Source: Zonotrichia leucophrys gambelii (taxonomy: Eukaryota > Chordata > Aves > Passeriformes > Passerellidae). From it: a DNA stretch of 64,000 bases. Under the pieces are notes generated by a model that was given only the letters and a program-made list of their open reading frames with translations, made no database searches and was not told the origin of the DNA. This document shows, piece by piece, positions 13,671 to 26,521 of the stretch. Location: assembly GCF_028769735.1 (NCBI RefSeq), contig NC_088172.1:74052631-74116630 (forward strand). Direction: 5' to 3'. A program made the position numbers and the translations under genes. Positions within the stretch are counted from its first letter, which is position 1; each line of letters starts with the position of its first letter.

Positions 13671-13719
13671 TGCAGCCAAAGCCAAAATGAACATGTGCCT
13701 TGCACTAAGAAATCCCAGG

Positions 13720-13930
13720 ATTGTCACAACTTGTGCCAGCTGTTGAGGTTATGACACCTGTGCCAGCATCGCCAGCTCTGCCCACTGTCATCTGTTCCAA
13801 CTGTTCCATCTGCACTGTTTGTACCAATTCTCCCATTTCTGCATCTGTACCTTCTGCAGAAACGAGTCCAACAATGCCAGCTGTGTCATTGGTGCCAAAT
13901 ATGCCAGATGTTCTATTTGTCCACCCTGGG
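13720..13930 (+). repeat. Degenerate minisatellite-like CTGTGCCA/CTGTTCCA repeat
   Basis: Variants of TGTGCCAGC, CTGTTCCA, TCTGTACC and ATGCCAG recur every 12-15 bases over about 200 bases. The plus-strand frame stays open for 83 codons as a Val/Pro/Ala/Ser/Thr-rich low-complexity peptide. The period is a multiple of three, so openness may follow from the repeat itself. No protein family is recognised. Confidence 0.45.
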
Positions 13931-14959
13931 CCAAATCAATGTAGTTTTGTGCTCATTAGTTTTAGCTGGTAGATTCTATTTCACAATTTTTTGAGATGCA
14001 CTTAGATCGAATCAATTCTAAATCACCGCTACAACTGCTTTACATCTATCTCGCCATAAACAGAACTTTGTTTCTCATCCAGTGTTTGGTCAAAATTATT
14101 TTAACCTTATTAAGTTGCATGTGATGATTTGAATTCTGTCTTAATGGTGAGATTATTTTTTTCTTGTAGGGGATGTAGCTGCAGAGACATGAATAGAAAA
14201 AGATAAGGGTCATGGTGTCCAGGCTGTAAATAATTCCCATGGTTACAGTAAAAGTTGCCCACACATTGATGTACTGACTGAGAAATCCTGATCCCTTATT
14301 CCACCACTGCAGATGAGGAGAAGATCATCCGATGCCGGTTTATTTGTACTGAGTACCTTAAGCCGTGAGAGACAGAGGGAAATGAAACCCTGGGTTTATC
14401 CTGGCCATGGGCAGGTCCAACAAGGGCTGTGCTAAAGGTCTGTTCTCTTCATGACTGTCCTTCCAAGGAGAGAGGGAGCCCCTGTGCTGCCAGTGCCCCC
14501 TCATAACTACCCTGTGGCTGCTCCCAGTCTCAGTAGCTTTTCTATTGGAAATTGTAACCTGTATTGGTTTGGGTGACAGGTATTCTGCCTTGTCTGTGCT
14601 TCACTAATGACATAATATTGGAAAGCCAAATTCGTGAGTCACTATATTTTCTGATTCATCATTTACTCACAGGACCATCCCAGCTTGTGTCCTTGGCCAC
14701 ATCCAGAAAGATCTCACTGTATCCATTGGAGGTGGTGGGGCTTTAGGGTGTGCCACATCCTCTGGAATTTAGCTCTCTGGGTCAGTAAAGAAAGTCAAAA
14801 TTTGCTGCTGTCAGGTACCTCAGAATAGAGTTAATTCCTGCATAAGGGAAGAAGCCCAGATTTTGCATCCCTGTCTAACCACCCAAAATAGCTTTCCCAA
14901 TAAAATGAATGTAGGACATAACTGCTGTGCTGTGCTGGCCAGGCTCTGCAGCTGCCTGG

Positions 14960-15310
14960 GCGCTCCCTCAGCACAAGTGACAATCCCAGACTCCATCCCT
15001 GCGGGTTTCACCTCTGACCCCGTGGCTCCAGCAGGAGCTCTTGGCACTGCGGTCCAGCCTGGCAGCGGCTGCTGAGGAGGAACCAGGCGCTGTCATCACC
15101 TCCAGCCCCGTGTGGGTGCGAGCTGCTCGACAGCTTGGGTGCCATACGCGGCATCCCAGCGTCGCGGCCCCGCCGCGCTGGCGGTGTCGCCTGTGGTCTC
15201 CTCCGTGTCCCCCCCTTGCCTGCCGTGGCAGAATCACTCATCCCCGCCACAGACAGCAGCGTGGCACAGAGAGACACGGCTCTGCCATGCGGGGAGCCAG
15301 AAAACAGGTT
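14960..15310. other. Isolated CpG-rich patch in the gene desert
   Basis: About 350 bases have clear CpG enrichment, strongest at 15110-15190 (GTCGCGGCCCCGCCGCGC region), with AT-rich DNA on both sides. It is open in several frames on both strands, as expected from GC content. It could be a small orphan CpG island, an enhancer or a lncRNA start, or an exon relic; no gene is recognised. Confidence 0.5.
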
Positions 15311-16965
15311 TGCATAAACTCAGTCTGCCACTCCGAGGTACTGAGATGCGCAGAGCTGACAGCTCCTCGTCAGAGGAAGGTACAGATTAAATCAGAGCAG
15401 TGAGTTAATTTAGGAAAAGGGACTGAGGAAGAGAGAAAAGAGGCATTTAATGGAGAGGAAGGCCGTAGGTGCAGAAGGAGGCTGGAAGCCCGGCAGTGCC
15501 ATGGGGATGCTCATGATGGGGACCTCTCCCTCTGGTAGGGGGAACCCGTGAGGGAGAGGATTCCAGTGAGGCTGCAGACCACTTTGATCCTGTCCTGCAG
15601 CTGTCACAACATATTTAAACTTAAAAAATCCTTGACCTTGAGGAGTTTGCTGTATGCAAAGGTTCCAAAGTGCAGTCCCATTTGATATGTTTGTCCCTTT
15701 CTCCCACAGGATTGAGAAATAGGGAGAAAACTGAGAGAAAGAAAAAGAAGTGCTTTTTGTGTCTGGCTTGTGTAACTGAATTGGCAGTCAATGAGAGGGA
15801 CAGATTTCTAATTAAGAAATAGCTCCTGTAGTTTCTCAGGCAAAACTCTGGCTGAAATCTGTGATTCATTACTCTAAAAATTCCTTGGATTTCCAAACTG
15901 TGCAGCTGGAGGACACCCCGTGCCCCAGCCTGTGAGCTCTGCCACTGTGGTCAGCAGCCACCTGCCAGGCATTGTCTGCACTCATATGGCAAATGCCTTA
16001 AGTTGGGAACTATTTATTTCTGTGGTGTTTGCAGCAGTAGGTCCCTGGTTTTCACTCTGCTGAAAACAGGGCTTGAGATTAATAGCAAATGATCCTTTCC
16101 CTGCTCCACAGTCCCCCATCATGATGGCCCATCCCATCACTGCACTGCTGTGAAGCAATGCATGGGCCACAGCTCACCCCTCCTTCCTTAGCAGGGCTTA
16201 TGGAGGGGTCTTTGGAAAACATTTCTGAGCTGCCTTCCTCCACAGCTGAGCTGAAAAACCTTAGTCCTGGGCATCAAAAAGAGCTTTATTTCTCCAAGGC
16301 AGGTTGGCTAGAAAATTTGGGGCATTTTTTTTCCTCTTTCTGCTTCCTGCAACCATCCAGGATATTCGCTTGTAGCCCAGGAGTTAGAGCAGCTCATCTC
16401 CTGCTGTGTTGGCCTGCTGCTGGATTTTTGGTCGTTCCTGCAGTTTGTTATAGGGCAGTGGGCTGCATTTGGTGATCGCTGCTGTGTGGTGGCAGGAGCT
16501 GGGTAATCCCATACTGGTTCCTGTGCTGGAGCCAGCAGCACAGGCAGTCCCAGCCAGCAGCACCATCCCACTGGCTGTCTCAGACACCTTCACTGGCTCC
16601 TGTGACCTGTGGGAGCAGGGAAGGGCAATGAAGAGGACTTGTCAGCCCCTCATTGTTTCAAGAATTCTGATGTGTATTACAGATACTTTGCTTATTTTGC
16701 TGTAAAAAAAGAAATTTTGGAAGCCAGGGAGATGGAGAACCAGTCTTTCCTTTAGGAGAAGGCATTGGGGCAGAGTCTGGAGGATATTCTCAGCCTTCAG
16801 TTTTGTCCTGAAGAGATTTACTATTTTTTTTCCCTAAAGGCCATTGCTTCCTCCCCTTTCAAGTTTTCTTAAATTACATGGATCTCCCCTTCCTTGTCCC
16901 AAAGAGCACAGCTGAGTCTTTAATCACTGTTTGCCACCTAGCTAGGAAATGTAGGTCATTTTTAT

Positions 16966-17040
16966 TAAAATAAAATAAAATAAAATAAAATAAAATAAAA
17001 TAAAATAAAATAAAATAAAATAAAATAAAATAAATAAAAT
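16966..17040. repeat. (TAAAA)n microsatellite
   Basis: Pure TAAAA pentamers run for about 65 bases, ending in slightly shortened units and a poly(A) stretch. Confidence 0.95.
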
Positions 17041-17049
17041 TAAAAAAAA

Positions 17050-20000
17050 TACCAGACTGGGAATACAGAGCAACTCCCAGTTCGGTCTGTATGCTGAAAA
17101 CAGAAAAAGAACATGGCTGAGAAGGCTGTTTGTTAAAATGTGGCATTGAGGAACACTAGCTAATTAGAAATACTACTTTTACCCTTGCCACAACTACAAA
17201 TAACACAGACATCAATGTGCACACACCCCCACATGATTTTGTCCTTACTACCATGTTTGTAGTAGCACAGGCCAGTTCCTATAAAACTCTTGAATTCATG
17301 GGGCATAAAGTACATTCTGGATATATATTTTTAATGGCATTTTAGAAATTAAAAAAAAATTGGAAAGTATGAAGAATTGAAAATATTTTATTTTCCGTTC
17401 TTTCAACAGAGGGACAGCTTGACTTGGAGGGTTTGCACTCAGGGTAAAAACAGTGTGTCCTATCTCACTTATCTTCTCTGGCTGGCCTGATCTTGGGACT
17501 GGCCAAAGTCAGAAACAGTTCTCATCCCACAGCCACCCTTGGCAGCTCACCCTATGGAAAGAGATGCTTCATCAAGAGACTCTCCTACTCTGGCTACCCC
17601 TACAGGGAAAAAATTAAGTTAGCAGAGCTCAACAGAATAGTGGAAAATGAATTGTGTAGAAGAATTTTATAGGGCTCCTGTTCTTTCTCAGCCTTTTTGC
17701 ACCTTTCTGGTTTCATCTGGGTGATGGCAACAAAGACAGAGACATCCTCTTTAAAATCTTCCAGAAGAACTTCTAAAAAAAAATTAATTTCCACAGCAAA
17801 CTCTGCATATGAACAGCCCAAAGGGTGTGACTGGAAAGGATCTTTTTCTTGCAGCAGCAAACACCCAGGCATTCAAAAAGAATGAACCCACTTTAGTATT
17901 TTTAGGTTTTATTGAGTTCATTTAGTGAATGTCATTACTTGCAGCTTATAAAATGACAGCGAGCTTGTGTGAGCTCTCCTGATACTTTTTTGCATTATCC
18001 TGGTGGGCAACAGAAATAGGCAGGGGAGAGAGGAGTGAAGCAGCTGAAGGATGCCAAAACCCAGAGAATATCTAGGCAGCAAAAAACGTTGAGGTGGTAC
18101 TGAAAAATTTGCGGCGTTGAGCAGTGGTATTGGACCGCCTGTAGAAACTTCTTTAAAAATATGAGAATAGCCCATTTGTTGGGTTTAAAAAAAATACCAA
18201 ATTTCACACTGGGATGCTATGAAGGGTGGAAATTTTCTTGAAAAATTGTCATTTTATACAACTCTAATTAGCAAACTGTTCATATAAACCCGCAAGCTGT
18301 GCAGCAGATTTCACTTCCAACATCTCCACAGACAAGACAGAATTTCACCTACTTATTTACTGATCATGTCGCAGCATCCTTTTCCTACTCGCTGATGACT
18401 GTTCAGTGGCTTATGTAAAATGTGCTGGTGATTTCACAGCATTTCCATTGGACGAGCGTCCACGTGCTAAAGCAAATCACCATCACTGGCACGCTCCCGT
18501 TGGCAGCCTCGTTAGGCAGGAACCAAGGAGCGAAAGATCGAATTATCTTTTCAACCCAAGACATGGTGCAACCAAAAGTAATTGAAAAATGTGGATGGGG
18601 CTGTTTGGGGTGTCACGCACTGCACTCTCCCTCTTGGTGTCCCTTTCAGCAGCATGAATATTTATGGCTATACTTTGTCTCGTTACAGACAAAATAAGAG
18701 AAGCCCAAGGGGATTCAGTCAATGCAAATAAAAGCAATGTTTGCAAGCATGAGTAAATCTCAGTCACAGTACTTGGCATTTTATGTCAAATACAGCTAAA
18801 GCGCAAAATTGCAAGAGATAGAAATGATTTCAGGACAGAACTGTTGTTGGGAGGTCACTGGAAGGAAGTGGAGCCTCGAGCAATGAGTCTTCCCTCTCTC
18901 AGGCCAAGGGTCAGGCAGGGTTGCTGTGTTTTGTATAGAGCCACTTGAGGATTCTTTATCTTTACTGAATCCCCTGTTTAATGAGGTGGTAAAATCACAA
19001 ATACTGGTTGCATCTTTCGGTCCTCCTACAGCCAAGTTGTAGCTTCTGCTAGTTTTTAGTACACTTCAAAATGCACATTTATACCTAAGCATTTTTCACA
19101 CTGCTAAAAATCCTTCAAAATCACACTTGTTGTACACCATGGCAGAGGTCAATGAGGAAAGATAACACCTGATTAAAATCAAGTAAATTTATTTCATTCT
19201 TACTTTATTTGTAGCCCTTCAGTAGTGAAAAACAAAAACATTGTGCAAGAAGGCTCATACTCTGCAAGCATCTGCTCAGTATTTCAAATGAAAGATTTGT
19301 CTTTCTCCTCTAATTGTCTTATTTGATGTCATGGGGAACAAAGAACTCCCTCTAACTCTATTCATTTAATTCTACCACTTTTGCCAGTACTTACGGATAA
19401 TATACTGGTAATTCTTATTTTCCTTTGCATTCCCCCAGTAGACACAAGCCAAGCAAAAGTCTCTTTGGGCTCTTCACATGTGTCTGTAAACTTAAAGCAT
19501 TCTCAGGCGCAGCTTCTTGGATTTCAAGAGGTAGCAAATATATAATTAAATGACTTTTTGTTCATTTTTCCTGTAGTCATTGTAACTTCCAGTTTAAACT
19601 AGCCTGAAAAATAAAGTTAAACCTTTATATGTTATATTTTATATCTTTCATGTTGTACTTATCTGAGAATGTCTTATTTATTTGTTCATGTGTACATACA
19701 TTTATTTGTATACTGTGACCTCCTCCAAGTAGGCTTTTTCAGATTCTCTATTTTCTGATCTTAGATTTTGGTATTTACAATTTGTAGAAGATTTAAAAAC
19801 TGTTTTAAAATTTTTCATGGTGGATAGTTATAATTTGGCTTAAATATAGAACATATACAAATCTGGGGTTTTTTATCTTTTTCAGTACTCAATAAATGTT
19901 AATCCAATAGCTTCTTTGTTTAATATATACTTATGAGGGCTTTTCTAAGATGTGCAAGATGTATTCCTCCTCAGCACTCACCAGCTCCCTTTGGATATCC

Positions 20001-23000
20001 AATTTGTTTCAAATCCCAAGCTTCTTTTAAATACCAATATAATTGAATTTATGAGCATAATTTAAATCAGGGGCATGACATATCTTTTTAAATGTTTAAA
20101 CACTTATTTATTTTTCTATACTTTTCATTTATTGAATCTGCTATAAACTGAAGTAAAAAACCAATAAGTGTAAAACCAACGGTTCTCTTTGAAAGATAAT
20201 AGCTGCAGGTTTTCATTATTTAAAGCTCTGTGAAGCATGATCGCAGGTGTATTGAATTCACAGTTCTTTTCTGGCATGGCTTTGAGTCTGTACTTTTATA
20301 AACTGGTGAGAAAAATTTTACTGTCTTTGCCAGATTATTAATCTTCCTTACCTGGTTATTCCTCTTCCTTGCAAAGTGCTACAGCTGTTTTGTGTGAAAA
20401 TAAGGACTTGCATCCCCCCGGCTCACTTTTCTTTCTGTTTGACTTTACAATATAGAGTCATAATGATGAACCAGTGACTCTTCAATTTTATCATCTCAGC
20501 AAGTCATGTAAAATCAGAAGTACAGATTCACTTCATAATGAAATAGAAAGAAATAGTGGTTTGGGGAATGCTCTTCTCAAAGACCATTATTTTAGAAGTT
20601 ATGTAACAGTCCAGAAGTACAAAAATTAAAATGTCTGTGTTTGTTTTGACCCAGTGCTTTTTCACTTACATTTGTTTCTGTATAGTTCCTGTCAGCACTA
20701 AGGGGTTATTAGAAGCTCCTGTCCAACTTGAGGAATGTTGATCCTTGTATTTTGCTCTTTAACCCATTGTCTGTTACACTGTGGGGCTCTGCTACATGAT
20801 ACAGTGCTTGGTCAAGACCCTTCTCTCTTGCCACTGCTCATGGTGAGCTGCTTGGCTGGAAAGCCAAGGTGTCTTTTGGCAAACCCCTTTGCAGTGAGAG
20901 CATTTTATCTGCTCTGTTTCCAGTCATTCTGGGGTAAACACCTGGGCCAGTATTCAGGGTGAGCAATGATTTTCTGACTTGATGGGATTTAAATGGGAGG
21001 ATCAAGCAGCACTTAGTGCTGAATACAGCAACAAAGAAGAAAGAAACTATTTGCACATTGGATTTGCTGTCCTACTCGAGATGCTTAATATCTCTAGACT
21101 TGTGCTGTCACTGATGCAGTGACATTATTTAGAAATGCACTGAAGTCAAAGCTGAGAGAAGGTGATAATAGAGGAACAAGCGTGGTGGTGAGAGGAGAAG
21201 CCTGCCAACATTTAAAGCACTAATTTGCAGACACATCTAAATTTCTCGTTCTAATGTATTTCAACTGTAGGGATGGGCATCTCTAAGGGCAGAAATCTGA
21301 AATGAGTTTAAATCCTTCATTCAGATGTAAGTAAGGTAAGGTACATGGCAACACACATTCAGTGCTAGTGCTGGGTCTTCTCCATTTAGGCAGAGAATTA
21401 AAGGTATGATTGCTTAATAAGGGCATAACCAGAGACATTTATTGAATTCCTTAATCCATTCAAAGACATGCTTTTGTACAGATCTAGAGAAGAGACTTTA
21501 TCTCTTGATTTAAATGTCGTCTTTGTAATGGCAAAACTCGTGAAAGATCAAGAAAGATTCTGACATCAAAACTATTCATCACCAAAGAAATTTCTGAAGG
21601 CTGAAACACTGAAACTGTGTATAATTATGCATTGTCACAGAAAGCTATCCCCATGCAGAAGACCTGCACAAGTCAAATGGAGTTTAAAGTCCTTAATCGT
21701 TTTATCAGTGGGGTTGTCATGGTACATAGGACTCCTGCTGTTCATCTTATACAGAGATGATTTTTTATCATAAATGAAAGAAATACTGGATCAGAAGTAC
21801 ATATTTATGACTGTATTTAATATGATGGTTTTCAAAAATACATAGATTTTGTTCTATTCTCATCATAAGTTTTAAAAATACTGTATTATTTCCTTCCATT
21901 TTCCACTGTTTTTAAAAATCTTTTTAATATGCAAGCACCAACTTCAATAAAAACTTGTAACATGAACAGGAATTACAGGAAAAAAATTTGCAGCAGCTCT
22001 TTGGAAGCCATGCTGTGTCACTTGATTTTTATAAGAGTTTTCTTGAGATGTTGCTTGAAATAAACCATTCTGCTTACTATGAGGTCACAATGGCATTGTC
22101 ATTTACCAATAATCATGATCCTCTTTGAAGCAGAACATAAATATTCACTAACTTAAGATATATCCTTAATTGCTGTTGAATGCTCCTTTTTCCCTCATTG
22201 GGAAGAAGAACTATTCAAAAACTTCAAATCAGAAGTGATATCTAATCAAATTGCCTTTGAGAAAAGGAGAACCTGGGTGGTCTGGGATGGCAAGAAAAAA
22301 AAAATAAAGTATAGTATGGAGAAATGCTGGCAGAAGGCTTGGATATTTGGGGGCTCAAAATATGACCAGAAAGGTTCACAGCTTTTCATCTGATGGGAGG
22401 GTAAAGAGAATATGAAGGAGTCAAGGAGGGGACATAAGAAATTGAGTTTCACAGGACCAACTGTGTCAATGAACTGGAGAGATATCCCCATTTCTCCAAA
22501 GGAAAACTGTAGATTGAACATGATCACAGGAACCACGTTATTATTTATATACAGGACAGCTGGCTTATTATTTGACTCCCTTTGCTGAAATCTTGCTCCC
22601 ACACCACTTGCTGTGGTAAAGACTGCCCCTCTGGTGCAAAGGATGGGTTGTCTGTAGCAGGAGATGTTATGGAAGCACAAGTGCAGGGGAAGGGTGCAAA
22701 TCCTTCTTTTTTAGTAGTTCCAAGTTTGGAACCAATTTGCTAGAAATTTACCAGGTGCATAATACATATAATCTGTCTTTGCATAGGTCTGCTAGAGGAA
22801 AAATGCTTTCACAATTACATCCATGAAAACAATAGGTTTTTGCAAAGTGCAGCAATTCCTTAACCTTGGTATTGATCATTTCCCTTACTGTCTGTGCTGT
22901 ATGGTTTCAAGGAAAGCTTGCAGTAAGCAGACCAGACTATGATTTTCTTCTGTCGGGTTTCTGTGGTGCTGCCTGGAGGCAAGATAGACCATGCCCAAAT

Positions 23001-23760
23001 CTAAAATGCCTCAGCACCTCCCAGGCTGTGCCCATCTTAACTGAGGAAAACCTCACTCTGCCATGGTTCCCTGTGCACAACCAGGCTCCATCAGCTCACC
23101 TGGAAGGAGGATGAGGTCTGCTGGAGGCAGAATTGGGTTCAAGGGCCTTCAGTCCACACCACTGTCAGGTGCTGATCCTGAGAGTGCCTTTATTTTGGAG
23201 AGGATCCTTAGTCCAGTGCTTCAGGCACAATGTAGATATATCCAGTATTTTGTATCTTATGTTAGTCATAAGTCCTACATCCTGCAAGACTGCACTAGCA
23301 TTTCAGGGTTTTGTTCAGCAAGTGTTGGATGGCATTGCACTGGCCAGCAGGGCTTTCCTCAGGGTACAGGGTGCTCAGGTGGTTCAGGGAAATCAGCATT
23401 CCCTGTTCCAGATTGATCTCCATGCAACTCCTGCTTTGAACACAGGGCAAAATGTGTTCAAAGCAAATGAACACAGGGCAAAATGGCCAAATGTTGGGGA
23501 ATTCCAAGAACGCTCTCTGTCTTTGAAAACAAAAGCTGAATGTTTTACACCGAGAACCCTAAACAAATGGTTGGTAAAAGGTGTTGGCCTGAATTGCCTT
23601 GTCTTAGGTCCCTCCCTAAAACATTCCAATCCAGCTGTTTGTGGTCATGAGTGTTGTAAAGGACAAGTGAAATCCACAGCTGGAGTCCTGCAGTGAAAAT
23701 GGTGACATTAATGGCTTGATATTCAGAGTTTGATTCACACTGCCATGAGGAGAATCAAAG
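17050..23760. other. Intergenic stretch, no gene seen
   Basis: AT-rich from 19.0 to 22.2 kb, with only short open frames. The longest (22246-22680, minus, 144 codons) shows no domain I recognise. Nothing repetitive was noticed. Long single-copy AT-rich stretches beside developmental genes often hold enhancers, but that cannot be judged from one sequence. Confidence 0.5.
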
Positions 23761-23764
23761 TTTT

Positions 23765-24120
23765 ACAGAATCACAGATTCTGTGTCAAGGTTGGAAGAGA
23801 CCTTCAAGACCATGTAGGCCACCTGTCAACCCAACATCAACATAATCACCCCTAAACCATATCCTGAAGTGCCATGTCCAGATTCCTCTCCAACACTTCC
23901 AGGAATAGTGACTCTACCACTTTCCTGAGCAACTTACTCCAATGCCTAACCATTCTTTCAGTGAAAAAATAAAAATTAATGTCTAATCTGAACGTCCCCT
24001 GGTGCAAATGAAGGCCATTTCCTCTCATTCTTTCACTTGAGACATGGCAGAAGAGATTTACCTGCAGCTCATTATAACCTCCCTTTGGGTAGTTTCATGG
24101 GCAGTGGTAGAGTTCCTCCT
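23765..24120 (-). mobile_element. CR1 LINE 3' fragment, minus orientation
   Basis: It begins with ACAGAATCACAG and TTGGAAGAGACCTTCAAGAC, then follows the typical reverse-strand CR1 order: CCTAAACCATATCCTGAAGTGCCA, a 'CTCCAACACTTCCAGGAATAG' -like block, CCACTTTCCTGAGCAAC, CTAATCTGAACGTCCCCTG, AGGCCATTTCCTCTCATTC, and a final ATAACCTCCCTTTGGGTAG block. It is a non-coding 5'-truncated copy of roughly 350 bases with many substitutions, so fairly old. The right edge is approximate. Confidence 0.9.
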
Positions 24121-24129
24121 TCCTAACTG

Positions 24130-26490
24130 TGATTATCTGACTTTTCAGCTATGACATGCCTTAAAATGCCACCATTGATTTCAGCAGAGTGGCACTGGCT
24201 TCTGTTTGCTGAAGGTTTAGCCCATTATAATCATTTGGACAAACATGATTTCTTGTAACAGGGGCTTGACCATCAAGGTCTCAAAAACTGCATTTCCTTT
24301 CTTTTTCCTAGGAACTTAAGTAGAAATCCCAAGGGGAAAACAAACATACAGGATAGATCACTGAGAGTTTTGAGTGAATAAACAGAGCTGTAAATAGAAC
24401 TCAGGTTGATGGCAAGCTATCATACGGAGAACATCTATTCTCTGTAAGGTCAAAAAATAATTTATCAAAGAAATATGGAACACCATGACTTGTTATGCCA
24501 GTGATTAAAATATGAACTGTCCACCATAAGAGAAATACCTGTTGCTGTACTTTCCCTGTATATTCAACAGTGTCTCTTTAAATTTCAGAGATTTATCTCC
24601 TCTCCCTTAATCAAGGAAATTATGTGATTTTTTACCTCCTCAGCCTGAGTGTGGCAGGCAGAAAAGTCTCAGAGCAGAGTCCTCAGCACATTGGTAGGCT
24701 GAAGGCATTGCCTCACATGACAGAAGGGTCTTAAAGGCCTGAAATGAAGAGAGATTTGGTGAACTTCCAGAAGGTGGTTGGGCCAGGAGAGGGATTGTCT
24801 GGGCCTTTGCTTGCAAGGGCCACTCCACTCTGCTGTTCAGTGGGAGCTTAGCAGGCAGCAGGTGTGGGATGCCTGTGGCTGCTGTAGGCAATGCAGCCTG
24901 GCAGGGGTTGTGATGGTGTGTGAGCATATTTTGAGCTTCTTCAAAGGAATGAAAGGAATGAACAGAGGTTACTGTAGTGCATTATCAACAGAATAACCCC
25001 CATTCTCCACTTAAAGTAATAATCCTCTCTTTGTGGGCACCAGTAATCTGCAGCCAGCGTGCACAAAGTAACTCATAATTTTCTTTCAGTTCTGCACAAC
25101 CTGCAACAGAAAAACACAAACTATACCCAAAATAACATGGCAAGCCATTTGCTTATGTGTAAAACAACAGAAATTAGCAGGATTGCACTAAAAAACATTG
25201 CAAAGCCTGAACTTTGCTCACTGAGCTCATGGCAGTCTCATGGCTTTGCGTGAGTTTCTTACTTGTTAACAGATCCTACAAATTTCTTTCTTCCTGAAAC
25301 TTTGTTTTAGCATATTAAAATGGTATCCATGAGTTGTCACCAGAGGTAACCATGTTGCATTTTATTGGGCTAAATGTAAACTTGTAAATTACACTTTGCA
25401 GAGCCCCTCTAGTGAAGAATAAATTCAAGAGAATGAGGCTTACAGTTTCAAGATACTTGAGCAGAAGTTGTTTTGGAGCTTGTCAAAATTATGAACAGTA
25501 ATGCACAAGGTTGAAAGAAAGCAAAGGAGTAGCAATTTCTTTTGTCTTTTGATGAAAAATTGCAACTAAAAACAACAATGGTTTTATGAATGTGTTAACA
25601 AGTAAACTCAAACAAAAAATTATTATTACAACCTTGAGAAAATATTGAAAAAATTATTAAAAATCCACTACTAACTGTCTAGTCTCATAAAAACTATTTT
25701 GGAGGTGGAGGTGGTCCTTTTTTTAAAATAGACACTATTCTTGATTTTTCACTTCAATAAGATTTGATGATCTGTATTGTCCTAATTATATTCCTAAATT
25801 CAGTACATTATTATAAATTCTTGGATTGAAAGAACAGGAGAAGCACAGTTGATACCTGAAGTTAGAGTTTCTCCAAATACACTACTATTAACAGCTGAAG
25901 ACCAGAAATATTAGCCTTCTTACTAATGTGATGAGCAATGGCCATCTGTCTTCATGAAAGATTCCCAGCCAAAAATGATTACCTCAGTCCCAGTAAACTC
26001 TTGAACTTTTCAGGAGAGCAATAAAAGGCTTCATGAAGGGGGTACAGAGCAAAGGCCTAGACCCTCAAAGGTCTTTTTAGGTGGCTTACTCCTGTAGAAC
26101 CTCCCTCTTCCAGGAAAATCTGTGCTGCAAAACACATGAAACAATATACGTTTTATGTTAGGAACATATTAAATTAAAAAAAAAAAATCAGTGGAACAAT
26201 TTCCAGCAAATGCCTTGGAGAATCTGGTTCAACTTCTCTAACTTTAACCCCCTGAAACCTCAGTTACTCTTTTAGCAGTTCAATTTGGTTTTCTCCAACA
26301 CAAAACAGAAAATAAGAAAAAATCCTGGTAAGAAATGTTTTTCGGAATTTAAAATGGATAATGTAAGTTGTATCAGAGCTAACTTGCTGCTTGTACATCT
26401 CTCACAATGCTCTGTCGATGTCGGGTGTCCAGCATCTCCTGACTGATACAGTGTGAAACGAACCCACAACCCTGGGACTAACAAGGTATC
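24130..26490. other. Intergenic stretch, no gene seen
   Basis: Single-copy-looking sequence between the CR1 fragment and the AGTAAAACT repeat cluster. Open frames are below 100 codons and not recognised. Confidence 0.5.
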
Positions 26491-26497
26491 TAGTTAG

Positions 26498-26521
26498 TAG
26501 TAAAACTATCTAGTTTTACTA
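26498..26521. repeat. Perfect 11-bp inverted repeat with 2-base spacer
   Basis: TAGTAAAACTA, then TC, then TAGTTTTACTA. Related pieces (AAGGTATCTAGT, TACTAAAAGG, GTAAAACTAG) recur up to about 26575, making a small cluster of rearranged copies. Confidence 0.8.

Noticed and set aside
22246..22680. 144-codon minus-strand frame with a CEPFWSYF stretch recalling an adhesion-GPCR GPS
   Set aside because: The required Cys spacing and the HLT-type end of the GPS are missing, and it lies on the opposite strand to the 6.2-kb candidate exon.
23063..23696. Overlapping plus-strand frames of 117 and 187 codons
   Set aside because: Two frames open at once with unrelated translations, no recognisable domain, and no CpG promoter nearby.
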